Positions 52,693-62,169 of a stretch of 64,000 nt of DNA are shown here, in pieces. A program made the translations under genes and the position numbers. This stretch comes from Deltaproteobacteria bacterium PRO3. Lineage in GTDB: Bacteria; UBA10199; DSSB01. The DNA lies in contig SZOV01000002.1 of assembly GCA_030263375.1 (NCBI GenBank), positions 17,561-81,560 of the forward strand, in the 5' to 3' direction. The notes beneath the pieces were generated by a model that was not told the origin of the DNA, ran no database searches, and saw only the letters and a list, made by a program, of their open reading frames with translations. How positions within the stretch are numbered: the first letter of the stretch is position 1; every line of letters begins with the position of its first letter.

Positions 52693-54219
52693 ATGAAGTC
52701 GCAGCGGATCCTCATCGTCGCGATCTTGTGCCTCTCCGCGGCGGGGGCCTCGCTGGCCTTGGCCCGGCGCCTTGCCCAAGAAAACCTGCTGCGCGGCGCG
52801 GACGCCTATTACTACGCCCTGCAGTCCGAGTATTTCGCGAAGACCGGCGCGGTCAAGATTCCCGACTCCTCGCCGATTCACCGCCTGACGGGCTCGTTAA
52901 GAAAAACGGGCCTAAGCTCGGAGGGCGCCTTGCGGCTTTGGCAGACCGCCTCCCTCTTCCTCTTTTGCTTAGGCATGCTCGCCCTGGCGCGGTGGTGGAA
53001 TCCCAACCTCGCCTTTCCGGCCGCCCTACTGCTGCTGTACCTTGGCCTCTCGCCCTCGCTCTTGTTCGTCGCGACCGAGTTCCCGAAATTCTTCGCCGCG
53101 CTCCTGCTGCTGCCCTTTTGGCCCTGGCCGCTGAACGCGGAGCGAAGGCATTCGGGATGGGCCTGGTCCGCCCTGCCCCTGGCCTGTCTCCTCCACCGCG
53201 GCGCGGTCCCCTTGGCGGGGCTCTTCGGCCTCGCGGCGCTCGCCGTCCAAACCCAAAGGCGCCTCCGCCTGGGCCGAGCTTTCTGGTTGGGACTCGCCGC
53301 GATCTCGCTGTTGGGCCTGGCGGCGCTCTTCCTCTTGCCCGATCGCTTTCGTCTCTTGGACCTGGAGCGCCTCGCCTGGGAGGCCCCGCGCGCGGGCTAT
53401 TTCAGCCTGCTCTCCCGGGCCCAGCTCCCGCTCGCCGTGAAGGCGGAGCTGATCCTCGTCCCGATCTTGACCCTGGGACTCGCGTGGCGCCTATGGAAAC
53501 GCCAAGCCGGGCGCCGAATCGTCTTGCTCCCATTATTTGCCCTATGGCTCCCCGCCTTCTTCCCCTTCGGCGGCGCGGAGGTCTTCGGGGGGGGCGAGCG
53601 TTATGCGATCCTGCTCCCCGCGCTGGGCCTGATGGCCTGTCTGGTATTCCTGTCGACGGAGGCGGCACCGCCCTGGAAAAAATGGCAGTTCGCCGCCCTG
53701 GCCCTCCTGGCCTGGGTGCCGGGCGCGCTGGCCGGTCCGCGCCTCGAGGCCGCGCACCCGAAGTCCCTCGACCCCGACTTCGAGGCCTACCGGCAAGTCA
53801 GCGAGGAGTTAGCCGGAAGAGACATCCCGATGTTGATCGCGCACAAGGGCCTGGTCTTCTATTACAAGTACCGCTGGATGCGCGAGGCCTTCCCCTACGA
53901 ACCCGAGCGCCACTGGGACAAGACGCGCATCTGGCGCCTGGCCTACGGCGTCACGCCGGACGAATTACATTACCGGCTGTCCGAAGAATGCAATTGGGAG
54001 AGCGAAAGGATCCTTCGCCTCGCCACGCCGAGCTATATTTTGATCCGAGAGGATTGTTGGCAAGATTTTCGAAAAAAAATCCGCCGAGAAGACGACGCCG
54101 CTCTCTACGAACGAGTCTGGGAAAGCCCGCAAAATCCTTCCCAACACCGCCCGGCCTTTTTGTATCCCAAGCACGCCGAAGACCCAGACGAAGCCTTCCC
54201 CGCCCTGCCAAAAAAATAA
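52693..54219 (+). CDS. Polytopic membrane protein, GT39-like glycosyltransferase candidate
   Basis: 508 residues with about ten hydrophobic segments in the first 370 (for example PAALLLLYLGLSPSLLFVAT and FWLGLAAISLLGLAALFLLP), then a soluble C-terminal domain. An early acidic motif GADAYYYALQSEYF resembles the first-loop D/E region of lipid-linked-sugar glycosyltransferases of the C superfamily. That resemblance is suggestive only. Last gene of the dipeptidase-vanW-glycan-binding run, so an envelope role fits. Structured element B follows 63 bases after the stop. Confidence 0.7.
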   Translation: MKSQRILIVAILCLSAAGASLALARRLAQENLLRGADAYYYALQSEYFAKTGAVKIPDSSPIHRLTGSLRKTGLSSEGALRLWQTASLFLFCLGMLALARWWNPNLAFPAALLLLYLGLSPSLLFVATEFPKFFAALLLLPFWPWPLNAERRHSGWAWSALPLACLLHRGAVPLAGLFGLAALAVQTQRRLRLGRAFWLGLAAISLLGLAALFLLPDRFRLLDLERLAWEAPRAGYFSLLSRAQLPLAVKAELILVPILTLGLAWRLWKRQAGRRIVLLPLFALWLPAFFPFGGAEVFGGGERYAILLPALGLMACLVFLSTEAAPPWKKWQFAALALLAWVPGALAGPRLEAAHPKSLDPDFEAYRQVSEELAGRDIPMLIAHKGLVFYYKYRWMREAFPYEPERHWDKTRIWRLAYGVTPDELHYRLSEECNWESERILRLATPSYILIREDCWQDFRKKIRREDDAALYERVWESPQNPSQHRPAFLYPKHAEDPDEAFPALPKK

Positions 54220-54282
54220 AAAAATTAGGGATTCGGGCGCTTCTTTTTCCGAAAATCTTAGAATCAAATTTTTACAGCGGGA

Positions 54283-54435
54283 GATCCCCCGAGCCCCGGG
54301 CTATACCCTCGGAACGGGTTTCGAAGAGGCCCTCCCCTTGAAGCCTATATATCAGGGCCTCTTCGACCTTTCTCCCGGCCGGCTTGAGGCCGGGAGAAAA
54401 GAGTGAAGAGGGTATAGCCCGGGGCTCGGGGGATC
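54283..54435 (+). ncRNA. Structured element B, same architecture as element A
   Basis: 153 bases. The outer stem is a perfect 28-bp inverted repeat (54283-54310 with 54408-54435). Hairpin 1 has stem TCGAAGAGGCCCT/AGGGCCTCTTCGA (54321-54366) and a 20-base loop with CCTTGAAGCC. Hairpin 2 has stem TCTCCCGGCC/GGCCGGGAGA (54371-54397) and loop GGCTTGA. GGCTT and AAGCC are complementary as in element A. All three stems differ in sequence from element A yet stay perfectly paired. Confidence 0.72.
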
Positions 54436-54476
54436 GGGCAAAAACACAAACGTAACGAGATCAAAACAAAGGAGGG

Positions 54477-54508
54477 AAAAAAAGAACGCCCCGGATCGCT
54501 CCGGGGCG
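54477..54508 (-). terminator. Rho-independent terminator of the aldo/keto reductase gene
   Basis: Stem CGCCCCGGA/TCCGGGGCG with loop TCGC (54487-54508). On the minus strand it is followed by TTCTTTTTTT (complement of 54477-54486). Confidence 0.88.
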
Positions 54509-54622
54509 CCCCATGCGTGAGAAAGTGAGAAGCCTTCCCAGCGCAAAAACCGCCGTGCCGATGAGAAAAGATCGGCGTTCCTACCCAGAAGTTGCCCTGT
54601 TTTGCGCCTTGCCCGGAATGAC

Positions 54623-55606
54623 CTAGCCGTAATGAGGATAATAATTCCTCGGCCAGGAAAAGGTATAGGCCTTTTTCAGTTCCTCTTCCGAAAAACCTTC
54701 AAAATCCGAGACTTCGACGTTGGCCCGGACGTGCTCGAGGCTCCGCATCCCGACGACCACGGTCGAGACGGCGGGCTCCATCAGGCAGAACTTGAGCGCG
54801 GCCTGGGCCAGGCTCGTGAAGGGCGGCCGCCGCAGGAACTCGAAGGCCGCGGCCCGCTCGCAGGTCTCGCGCAAACGATCTCCCTGGAAATAGTGCGCCC
54901 GCCAGTCCCCCTTCGGAAAACGCGTCTGCGGCGTCAGCGCGCCGCTCAGGCCGCCCTCGTCGAGCGGGACGCGCACGATCACCGCGACGCCCTTCTCCCG
55001 ACACAGCGGAAAGAGGCGCTCCCGCGCCCGCTGGTCGAAGAGGTTGTAGATCACCTGCACCGAATCGATCAGGCCGCTGGCGACTAGCTTCAGCCCGTTC
55101 TCCGGCTGATGGTCGTTGAGGGAGACGCCGAAGCGCCGGATCTTGCCCTGCGCCTTGAGGAGCCGCACCGCCTCCAGCCAATCCCCCTGCGTGAGCCAGG
55201 CGTCTTCCCAGACGTGGAGCTGCTGCAGGTCGAGGCATTCCGTGCCGAGATTTTTCAGCGAGTACTCGGTCACCTCGATCAAGTGGCGGCCGGGAAAGAC
55301 CTCCTGAACGGGGACGCCCGGCTTGGGCGGCCAGGCGAGGTTCTTCGGCGGACACTTGGTGGCGACGAAGGGCCGGGCCCCGGTCTCACGCAGAGCCCGG
55401 GCGATCAGGCGCTCCGAATGGCCGTGACCGTAGCCGTGGGCGGTATCGAGGAAATGGATGCCGCTCTCGAGCCCCGCTCGCAAGGCCGCCAAGGCGGCCG
55501 CATCGTCGCGGGGCCCCCAGTGGCCGCCCATGGCCCAGGTGCCGTGGCCGATCTCCGAGACGAGCGGTCCTCCGCGTCCAAAGGTTCTCTGACGCATGCG
55601 CGGCAT
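54623..55606 (-). CDS. Aldo/keto reductase family oxidoreductase
   Basis: 327-residue NADPH-dependent (beta/alpha)8 oxidoreductase. It shows GHGTWAMGGHWG at the start, the Asp-Tyr of the tetrad in HFLDTAHGYGHGHSERL, the Lys in FVATKCPPK, and the cofactor end PAVSTVVVGMRSLEHVRANV. GKIRRFGVSLNDHQPENGL also fits. The substrate is unknown. The ATG at 55606 is used; another lies at 55597. It is monocistronic with its own terminator. Confidence 0.93.
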   Translation of the reverse strand: MPRMRQRTFGRGGPLVSEIGHGTWAMGGHWGPRDDAAALAALRAGLESGIHFLDTAHGYGHGHSERLIARALRETGARPFVATKCPPKNLAWPPKPGVPVQEVFPGRHLIEVTEYSLKNLGTECLDLQQLHVWEDAWLTQGDWLEAVRLLKAQGKIRRFGVSLNDHQPENGLKLVASGLIDSVQVIYNLFDQRARERLFPLCREKGVAVIVRVPLDEGGLSGALTPQTRFPKGDWRAHYFQGDRLRETCERAAAFEFLRRPPFTSLAQAALKFCLMEPAVSTVVVGMRSLEHVRANVEVSDFEGFSEEELKKAYTFSWPRNYYPHYG

Positions 55607-55657
55607 TCTGGCCCAGGGCCTGAAGCGAGCAAAGGGATAATTTCGAAGGAAATAGAT

Positions 55658-56110
55658 TTAGGGAAGGGTCCCGCCGGGCGTCACCACCGTCTGGCTCTCC
55701 GGGACGACCAGGTCGGTGCCCGGACTCGTCTCGCCGTCGACGGTCTGGGTGATGCGAATGATGTCTCCGGTCTTGCCGGGCACGCGCATGCGAAAGGAGC
55801 CGTCCGAGGCGGCGACGACGTTGCGCGGAAGTGTCACTCCCTGTTGGGCATAAGCGGTGCCGAGCAGCAATCCTTCCCAAGGCTTGGGGCGATAGGCGAC
55901 GCTGATATTGGTCCCCGTTACCACCGCGTCGGGCAGAACGGCGCCAGGCGCACCGAAGATCGCCACGATGCCGCTACCGTCCGGGCCCTCGAGGGTCATC
56001 AGGCTGGAGACGGGCGCCGGGATCCCCAAGGGAGGCGAGGCCCCGCCGCAGGCGGAGAGCAGCGCCAGGAAAAACACGACCAAGGATTTTTTCAGCCAGG
56101 TTCCCATCAT
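55658..56110 (-). CDS. Lipoprotein, function unknown, behind a sigma-54-type promoter
   Basis: 150 residues. Signal peptide with lipobox (LKKSLVVFFLALLSACGG). The mature part has Gly/Pro-rich strand segments ending in an Ig/carboxypeptidase-regulatory-like pattern (VVAASDGSFRMRVPGKTGDI, then IRITQTVDGETSPGTDLVV). The ATG at 56110 is preferred to the longer frame at 56152. A sigma-54-like promoter at 56450-56464 lies 340 bases upstream, with a long, partly self-complementary leader between them. Confidence 0.72.
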   Translation of the reverse strand: MMGTWLKKSLVVFFLALLSACGGASPPLGIPAPVSSLMTLEGPDGSGIVAIFGAPGAVLPDAVVTGTNISVAYRPKPWEGLLLGTAYAQQGVTLPRNVVAASDGSFRMRVPGKTGDIIRITQTVDGETSPGTDLVVPESQTVVTPGGTLP

Positions 56111-56449
56111 AAAGACTATCCTAAATATGAAACGATCCGGGCCCATCCACAAGGGAAACAGTCCGATGACTCCAAGGGATCTGGACCGCCGTTGCCGGCG
56201 CGCCCTTTGGAAAACCGCCGCAGTCCCCGATTATGCAGGGAATCCCGAGGCTTTCCAAAATAAAAGGCCGCGTCCTCCGAAATCGATCAAGGGGCACTCC
56301 ATACACCTCGACAGAAATCTTATGAACGCGGCCTTTTAATTCTTTCATTTCAGTGCCGGGACTCGAGCTCTCTCCTTCTCTCGTCCCGTCCCCTATCGGC
56401 CTTTCGCTTTCGCTTCCGGCCCTTGTGCATCCTCTGACCAGATACTAAA
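56111..56449 (-). other. Long leader with inverted repeats
   Basis: About 340 bases between the sigma-54-type promoter and the lipoprotein start. TAAAAGGCCGCGT (56261-56273) pairs perfectly with ACGCGGCCTTTTA (56326-56338). TTTGGAAA near 56196 can pair with TTTCCAAA near 56252. A 75-codon minus-strand frame runs through it but overlaps the repeats and shows no family signature. A structured leader is plausible. Confidence 0.45.
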
Positions 56450-56464
56450 GCAAGCTGGATGCCA
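56450..56464 (-). promoter_or_regulatory. Sigma-54-type promoter ahead of the lipoprotein gene at 55658
   Basis: On the minus strand TTGGCAT-CCAGC-TTGCT: GG and GC are 10 bases apart, as required for RpoN promoters, and the -12 element TTGC is exact. Confidence 0.65.
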
Positions 56465-56791
56465 AACCTGTTATTATTTTCGATAAAATAAAATAAATTT
56501 ATAATTAATTGAATTTATTAAAAAATTTTTTAAAAAATGATCTTGACGATTCCAAATAGGCGCTATGCCAAAATTTAGGTATTAAATTTAGATCTTTTTT
56601 TAATAATAATTTATTATTGAATTTGTTATTCCATTTATTTTTCATAGTCATCTTTTAGAAGCGCCACCGCTTTCTATTCACACTGTCCGCCCCCCAGGGG
56701 ATACATGACAATTTTTGGGAATAGGGTTTCGTCGCGACCGCCGTAGGGGCCGTTCGCGCTTGTCCCCGCTCCGGCCCGTTAGGGCGGACGC
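56465..56791. other. AT-rich gene-less region
   Basis: About 330 bases, extremely A/T-rich between 56479 and 56660, with runs such as TTAATAATAATTTATTATTG. TTATTATTGAA (56611-56621) is the complement of TTCAATAATAA found at 57417-57427 next to the activator gene. It may hold upstream activator sites or bend DNA. No gene. Confidence 0.45.
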
Positions 56792-56824
56792 AAAAAAAAA
56801 CGAGGACGGTTCCCGTCCTCGTTT
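56792..56824 (-). terminator. Rho-independent terminator of the 89-residue lipoprotein gene
   Basis: Stem CGAGGACGG/CCGTCCTCG (56801-56821). On the minus strand it is followed by TTTTTTTTT (complement of 56792-56800). Confidence 0.88.
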
Positions 56825-56850
56825 CGGCCTTTCAGCGCGTTTAGAAAGCC

Positions 56851-57120
56851 TTAGAACAAATTACACTCGCCGTTCTCGCACACGAAGCTGCCGCCGTCGC
56901 CGGTGTTGACCGACACGAAATCGTCGGTGCGCGTGATGCTGCCGCCGTCGTCGAAGAACTCGACCGAGCCCTCCTCGCGGGCGCCGGCGTTCTCGCCGTT
57001 CAAGGAATTCTCCAAAACCTCGCCCTCGTCGGAGCCCTGCCCCGAACCGCAGGCGACCGTCCCCAGGGTCAGAGCCAACATCAGCGCCATCGAAATCTTC
57101 TTTACCCATCCAGCCTTCAT
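56851..57120 (-). CDS. Small acidic lipoprotein, function unknown, behind a sigma-54-type promoter
   Basis: 89 residues. Signal with lipobox (ISMALMLALTLGTVACGS). The mature 65 residues are acidic (DEGEVLENSLNGENAGAREE, then GSVEFFDDGGSITRTDD) and end with two cysteines in FVCENGECNLF, which may form a disulfide. It sits divergently from the kinase/sigma-54 activator gene, with an RpoN-type promoter 104 bases upstream of its ATG, and has its own terminator. Function unknown. Confidence 0.75.
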   Translation of the reverse strand: MKAGWVKKISMALMLALTLGTVACGSGQGSDEGEVLENSLNGENAGAREEGSVEFFDDGGSITRTDDFVSVNTGDGGSFVCENGECNLF

Positions 57121-57223
57121 GAAACCCTCCTCCTTGTTTGGATCCTCGCGGAACCTTTAGTTTGTGTGTCCCCGGGTCGTCGATCCTGCGATCGTCCTTC
57201 CCGGATAGCCTTGCCGCTTATCA

Positions 57224-57239
57224 AGCAAGGGGAGTGCCA
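57224..57239 (-). promoter_or_regulatory. Sigma-54-type promoter ahead of the small lipoprotein gene
   Basis: Minus strand TTGGCAC-TCCCC-TTGCT, a near-perfect match to the RpoN consensus TGGCAC-N5-TTGC with correct spacing. Confidence 0.8.
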
Positions 57240-57254
57240 AAGGAAAAAAGCCCC

Positions 57255-57336
57255 GGCCCCCCGATTCCATTTCGTGTTTAATATATTGAATTTATTTAAT
57301 TAATTTACTTCATGGAAATAAAATGGAACCGGGGCC
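57255..57336. repeat. Imperfect inverted repeat around AT-rich DNA
   Basis: GGCCCCCCGATTCCATTT (57255-57272) faces AAATGGAACCGGGGCC (57321-57336), with about 48 A/T-rich bases between. It lies between the divergent lipoprotein and activator genes and could be an activator site. Confidence 0.45.
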
Positions 57337-57468
57337 ACCCGGAGCGAGGGATGCCGGACATCTCATTTACATCTATTTTTGATAATAATTATTCTAATTT
57401 TTAGATTCTAATCTTTTTCAATAATAATCCGCTTGGCTTTTCTCCCGGGACGCCTACACTCCTAATTT

Positions 57469-60400
57469 ATGATGCCCGCGCCCGCACTCATCGACGGACA
57501 TTACCGCGTCCTCTCCACCCTGGGCTCCGGGGCGACCGGGGAGATCTTCGAGGTGGAGGGGCCGGAGGGGCGGGCCGCGCTGAAGCTGCTGCGCCACGAG
57601 GTCGAGGGGCTGGCCGACGACGAGCGCATCGCGACCTTCAAGTTCGAATTCAGTCTGCTGAAGGGCCTCCAGCATCCCAACATCGTCCGCATCTTCGACT
57701 TCGGCTACGACACGGCGCTGCGCCGCTTTTATTTCACGCAGGAGCTGATCGCCGGCCGCAGTCTCGACCGCTTCGCAGCCGAGGCGATGCCGGCGCAGAT
57801 GCGCGAGCTCTTCGTCCAGGCCCTGCAGGGCCTGGCCTATCTCCACGCCCAGGACGTGCTGCACGGGGACCTCAAGCCCGAAAACCTCCTCGTCACCGGC
57901 GCCGGCCGAGAGGCCCCCCAGCTCAAAATCATCGACTTCGGGATCTCCCACCCCAGCCTCGCCGGCACCGGCGGGACGCCGCCTTACATGGCCCCCGAGA
58001 AGATCCTGAAAGAGCCCAGTGACGCGCGCAGCGACCTCTACTCGCTCGCGGTCGTCTTCTACGCGCTGCTCACCGGCGCCAATCCCTTCCTGCAGAAAAA
58101 CGTCTTCGCGACGCTGCGCGCGCACCTGCATTTCTTTCCGCCCCCCGCGACGGCCCTGCGCAAAGAGGTCGACCCGGTCTGGAGCGCCCTGCTCGACCGC
58201 ATGCTCGCGAAGAATCCCCGGCAACGCCTCGCCTCCGCCGAGGACGGGCTCCGCTTCCTCGAAACGCAGGGCGAGATCCCCCTGGGCGCCGCGCCGCCCA
58301 AGCACCTCCCCGACCATTTTATCGGCCGCGAGGAGATCCTCGAACGGGCGAAGGCCTTCCTGGAGGGCTTGCCGCGGGCCGATGAGAACCGGGTCCTGCT
58401 GGTGACGGGCGAGAAAGGTCTGGGCAAGAGCGCCCTGCTCACCGAGCTGAAATACGACGCGGAGCTGCGCGAGATCGAGGTGGTCGCCCCCGGCGAGGCG
58501 GCGCGACGCCGCCCGGCGGTCAGCTTCCTCGGCGCCGAGGCCTTCGCCGCCCACCGCGAGACGGGGGCGCTCGACAAGCTTTTGGCCCAGACCTCCCTCG
58601 TCGCCGCCTTAAGGCCGGAGCAGGAGGCGGAGGCCGAAAAGGCCTTCGGCGCCCGGCGGCCGGAACGCCTGCGCCTGCGTCCCCTGAACGCGGACGAGAC
58701 CGAGGCCTACCTGCGCGAGGTCACTCGCAATCCGAAGATCCCCGCACCCCTCTTGCAGGGCCTGCACCAGTGGAGCCGCGGCTATCCCGGCCCGCTGCGC
58801 GAGGCGCTGCATTCCCTCCTAAAGGACCCCTTGATCGTCGACAGCTCCGGCAAGTGGCGGCTCGCCGTCTTCGAGGAGGCCGGGCCCGACCTCTCCCGCC
58901 TCGAGCTCACCGAAGGCGCCCTGGCCCACGCCCTCGAGGGCGAGCTCGGCGCGGATCCCCGACAACACTGGCGCCTCGAGCTGCGGCGCGCCGAGGCCCT
59001 GGCGCTGCAGGGGAAGTTCGACGCGGCCCTGGCCCTGCTCGCCAAGCTGGAGGGGGATTTGGAGGCGGTCTTCGAGCGCCCCGGACGCCTGCTCGAGCGC
59101 GCGCGCCTCCTCGAGGCCCGCGGCTGGATCTACACCAAGCAGCTCCGTTACCAGGAGGCGCGGGCGGACTTCGCCTCCGGGCTCTCCCTGCTGCGGGAGT
59201 GCGAACAGCCCTCGGCCGTGCTGGAGCTGCGCCTGAGAAACTTCATCGCCTTTCTCGACCTGCAGGAGGGCCGCCTCGCCGAGGCCATCGCCGTCTTCGA
59301 GGACACCGCGGCCCGCGCCGCCGCGCTCGATCCCAAGGAACGGCGGCGCGTGACCAACAACGAGTTGGCCAACGCCTATCTCGCCGCCGGCCGCGTCTCC
59401 GAGGGGATCCGGCAGCTCGAGGCCGACCTCGACTTCTTCGCCACCCACGCCAACCCCTCCTTCCGCATGAAGGTCGGCTACAACCTGGGCGAGGCCTATC
59501 TGAAGGACAAGAACGTCGCCGCCGCGGCCGACGCCTACCTGCGCGTCGCGGAGCTGGCGCGCGGCGAGCGGCATTGGGAATATCTGATCCGCGCCTACAA
59601 CGGCCTGGGCAACGTGCGCTCCCAACAGCAGCGCCCGCTGGAGTCCCTCGACTACTATCAGCGCAGCCTCTCGCTCGCGGAATATTCGCGGGACTACATG
59701 AGCGCCGCGACGGTCGCCCAAAACCGAGGCGTCCTGCTCAGCGAGCTCGACCGCCTCGACGAGGCGATCCACGACCTCGAGCTCTCCAAGCGTCTGGTCG
59801 GCAAGATCCATCCCTCCTCGCACACCCGCAGCCTGATGGCGCGGGCCACCCTCGAGCTGGGCGAGGTCTATCGCAAGCAGGGGGACTTCGCCAAGGCGCG
59901 GGCCGCCTACACCGAGGCGCAGAACCGTTCGGAGGAAGACCCCAACCTCAAGCCCTTCCGCTTCTACCCCATCGCCGCACTCGCCACCCTGGCCCTGGCG
60001 GAGGAGGATTTCGCCGCTTTCCGCGAGCTATCGCCGAAACTGATCTACCTGGCCGAGACCGAGGAGGAAAAGAAGGCGTTGGCGGACCTGCTCGCGCAGG
60101 CGCCCGAGGAGCTGCGCCAAGGCCGAGGGCCCGCGCCGCGGGCGGCGGCGAGCCGCGGCGAGGCGACGGCGATGACTGCGCCTTCGCCGTCCGGCGCCGG
60201 CGGCGCCCTGGCCAATATCCTGCGCATCAATCGCGCCCTGCTGACCGAGCACGACCCGCGCTTCCTCTTCCAAAAGATCCTGCAACACGCCGCCGAGCTC
60301 TGCGACGCCGAGACCGCGCTGCTCTTGGTCGAGGAGGACGGCGGGGCCCTGGCCGTGCGCGACGCCTTCAACACCGAGGTCGACGCCGAACAGATCGAGA

Positions 60401-61956
60401 TCAGCCAGCAGATCGCGCGCAAGGTCCTGACCGGCGGCGCCTCGGTGGTCACCGCCGACGCGCAAGTGGATTCGGGATTCAATCAATTTCAATCGGTGGT
60501 CGCGCTGCACCTGCGCTCGATCGCCTGCGTCCCGATCCGCGCCCACCAAAAGGTGATCGGCCTGCTGTACCTCACGCACCGCTACAAGACAGGCCTCTTC
60601 TCCCCGGAGACGCTGGAGCTGCTCGAGGCCTACGGCGACCAGGCGGGGCTGGCCCTGCAAAACCTGCGCTACTTAGAGCAGCTGAAGACCCTCAACGCCC
60701 GGCTGCAAAACACCGACCTGCGCTCGAAGGTGAAGAACCCCTACGCGAGGATCCTGGGCAAAAGCCGCGCCATCGTCGAAATCCTCCAGCTGCTCGACCG
60801 GGTGAGCGACACCAACCTGAGCGTCTTGATCCTCGGCGAGACCGGCAGCGGCAAGGAGCTGATCGCCCGCTCGCTGCACGAGCACTCGCGCCGCCGCAAG
60901 GGCCCCTTCGTGGCGGTGAACTGCGGCGCCATCCCGGAAAATTTGATGGAGAGCGAGCTGTTCGGCTACAAGGCGGGCGCCTTCACCGGCGCGACGCGCG
61001 ACAAGCGCGGCTTGTTGGAAGAGGCGAACGGCGGGACGCTCTTCCTGGACGAGATCGCCGAGCTGCCGCTCAACACCCAGGCCAAGCTGCTGCGCGCCCT
61101 GCAGGAGCGCGAGATCGTCCGGCTGGGCGACACCAAGGTCCTGACGCTCGACATCCGCATCGTCGCCGCCACCCACCGGCATCTCGAGGGCTGGGTGAAG
61201 GAGGGGAAATTCCGCGAGGACCTCTTCTACCGCGTCGCGCAGATGGTCTTGAACCTGCCAGCACTGCGGGAGCGCAAGGAGGATCTCTTCCTGCTCGCCG
61301 AGCATTTTCTGGAGCGCGCCGGGCAAGAGCTGAACGCAGGGAAGACGCCGCGCTTGTCCAAGGAGCTGATGATGGCGATGGCCGCCTACCCTTGGCCGGG
61401 CAACGTGCGCGAGCTGGAGAATTTCCTGCGCGCCGCCGCCGCCTTCGCCGAGCGCGGCCTGATCCGCCTGCAGGACCTGCCCGAATTTCTCCGCCGCCGC
61501 CTGCAGGAGAAGGGCGCCGCCGCGGAAGCCGCCCCGAAGCCCGGCTCCGCATCGGCCGCGACGCCGCCGCCCGCCCGCGCCGCCGAGCCGGACGGCCTCT
61601 ACCGCCCCGGCTGGACCTGGGAGCGCTACGAGCAGTCGCTTTACGCCTCGGCCCTGCTGCGCAACGGCATGAACTGCGAGCGCGCCGCGGCCGATCTGGG
61701 CGTCGGCGTCGCGACCGTCTACGTTAAGCTTCGCAAATACGGCTTGAAGGCGCGCGCCGCAGAGTTCGCGGACGCGGGTCTCGCCGCGCCGAAGGCCGAC
61801 CTCGAATCGATCAAACGACAGGTGATCTTGGAATCCTATCGACGCAACGGCGAGAGCCCTTACGCAGTGGCGAAGGAACTCGATATCAACGTCGGCACGG
61901 TCTACCGCCAACTCAATCCCGAAAGGCCCGAAAAAACCAAGGCGCCCCGCTCTTAA
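57469..61956 (+). CDS. Ser/Thr kinase - ATPase/TPR - GAF - sigma-54 activator fusion
   Basis: 1495 residues. Residues 10-275: protein kinase with GSGATGEIF, the Lys in [13 protein letters not shown] near 136, IIDFGIS near 155 and PPYMAPE. Residues about 285-500: ATPase-like region with Walker [12 protein letters not shown] near 313. Residues 510-850: tetratricopeptide-like helices. Residues 914-1065: GAF. Residues 1090-1340: sigma-54 AAA+ core with GETGSGKE, an intact GAFTGA loop, [10 protein letters not shown] and REDLFYR. The C-terminus has two Fis-type helix-turn-helix units ([20 protein letters not shown] and [20 protein letters not shown]), where one is usual. It should activate RpoN promoters in response to a GAF ligand or phosphorylation. 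Confidence 0.93.
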   Translation: MMPAPALIDGHYRVLSTLGSGATGEIFEVEGPEGRAALKLLRHEVEGLADDERIATFKFEFSLLKGLQHPNIVRIFDFGYDTALRRFYFTQELIAGRSLDRFAAEAMPAQMRELFVQALQGLAYLHAQDVLHGDLKPENLLVTGAGREAPQLKIIDFGISHPSLAGTGGTPPYMAPEKILKEPSDARSDLYSLAVVFYALLTGANPFLQKNVFATLRAHLHFFPPPATALRKEVDPVWSALLDRMLAKNPRQRLASAEDGLRFLETQGEIPLGAAPPKHLPDHFIGREEILERAKAFLEGLPRADENRVLLVTGEKGLGKSALLTELKYDAELREIEVVAPGEAARRRPAVSFLGAEAFAAHRETGALDKLLAQTSLVAALRPEQEAEAEKAFGARRPERLRLRPLNADETEAYLREVTRNPKIPAPLLQGLHQWSRGYPGPLREALHSLLKDPLIVDSSGKWRLAVFEEAGPDLSRLELTEGALAHALEGELGADPRQHWRLELRRAEALALQGKFDAALALLAKLEGDLEAVFERPGRLLERARLLEARGWIYTKQLRYQEARADFASGLSLLRECEQPSAVLELRLRNFIAFLDLQEGRLAEAIAVFEDTAARAAALDPKERRRVTNNELANAYLAAGRVSEGIRQLEADLDFFATHANPSFRMKVGYNLGEAYLKDKNVAAAADAYLRVAELARGERHWEYLIRAYNGLGNVRSQQQRPLESLDYYQRSLSLAEYSRDYMSAATVAQNRGVLLSELDRLDEAIHDLELSKRLVGKIHPSSHTRSLMARATLELGEVYRKQGDFAKARAAYTEAQNRSEEDPNLKPFRFYPIAALATLALAEEDFAAFRELSPKLIYLAETEEEKKALADLLAQAPEELRQGRGPAPRAAASRGEATAMTAPSPSGAGGALANILRINRALLTEHDPRFLFQKILQHAAELCDAETALLLVEEDGGALAVRDAFNTEVDAEQIEISQQIARKVLTGGASVVTADAQVDSGFNQFQSVVALHLRSIACVPIRAHQKVIGLLYLTHRYKTGLFSPETLELLEAYGDQAGLALQNLRYLEQLKTLNARLQNTDLRSKVKNPYARILGKSRAIVEILQLLDRVSDTNLSVLILGETGSGKELIARSLHEHSRRRKGPFVAVNCGAIPENLMESELFGYKAGAFTGATRDKRGLLEEANGGTLFLDEIAELPLNTQAKLLRALQEREIVRLGDTKVLTLDIRIVAATHRHLEGWVKEGKFREDLFYRVAQMVLNLPALRERKEDLFLLAEHFLERAGQELNAGKTPRLSKELMMAMAAYPWPGNVRELENFLRAAAAFAERGLIRLQDLPEFLRRRLQEKGAAAEAAPKPGSASAATPPPARAAEPDGLYRPGWTWERYEQSLYASALLRNGMNCERAAADLGVGVATVYVKLRKYGLKARAAEFADAGLAAPKADLESIKRQVILESYRRNGESPYAVAKELDINVGTVYRQLNPERPEKTKAPRS

Positions 61957-62083
61957 ATGTCCCCGGCGAGCCCGTACCTTCTCCCTCGCGGCCTCTCAAA
62001 CTGAGAAAATTATCAAAATGAAAATCCTGCATTTAAAACAGTTCACTTAACTGTTTAATATTATTTATATTTTCAATTCCTTG

Positions 62084-62101
62084 ATTGGAATTCTTTTTGC
62101 A
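62084..62101 (+). promoter_or_regulatory. Sigma-54-type promoter ahead of the 450-residue lipoprotein gene
   Basis: TTGGAATTCTTTTTGCA: GG (62087-62088) and GC (62099-62100) are 10 bases apart, with an exact TTGCA. It lies 69 bases upstream of the ATG. Confidence 0.75.
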
Positions 62102-62169
62102 TCTCCTCTGCTTGGGTTGCCGGGGATTCGCCCCACCCTTCGATTCATCGCAACAGCAGGAGGATTTCC

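Noticed and set aside
56121..56348. Minus-strand 75-codon frame (starts MKELKGRVHK) ahead of the lipoprotein gene
   Set aside because: It overlaps the perfect inverted repeat and the lipoprotein signal region, and no family is recognised. A structured leader explains the sequence better, though a leader peptide is not excluded.
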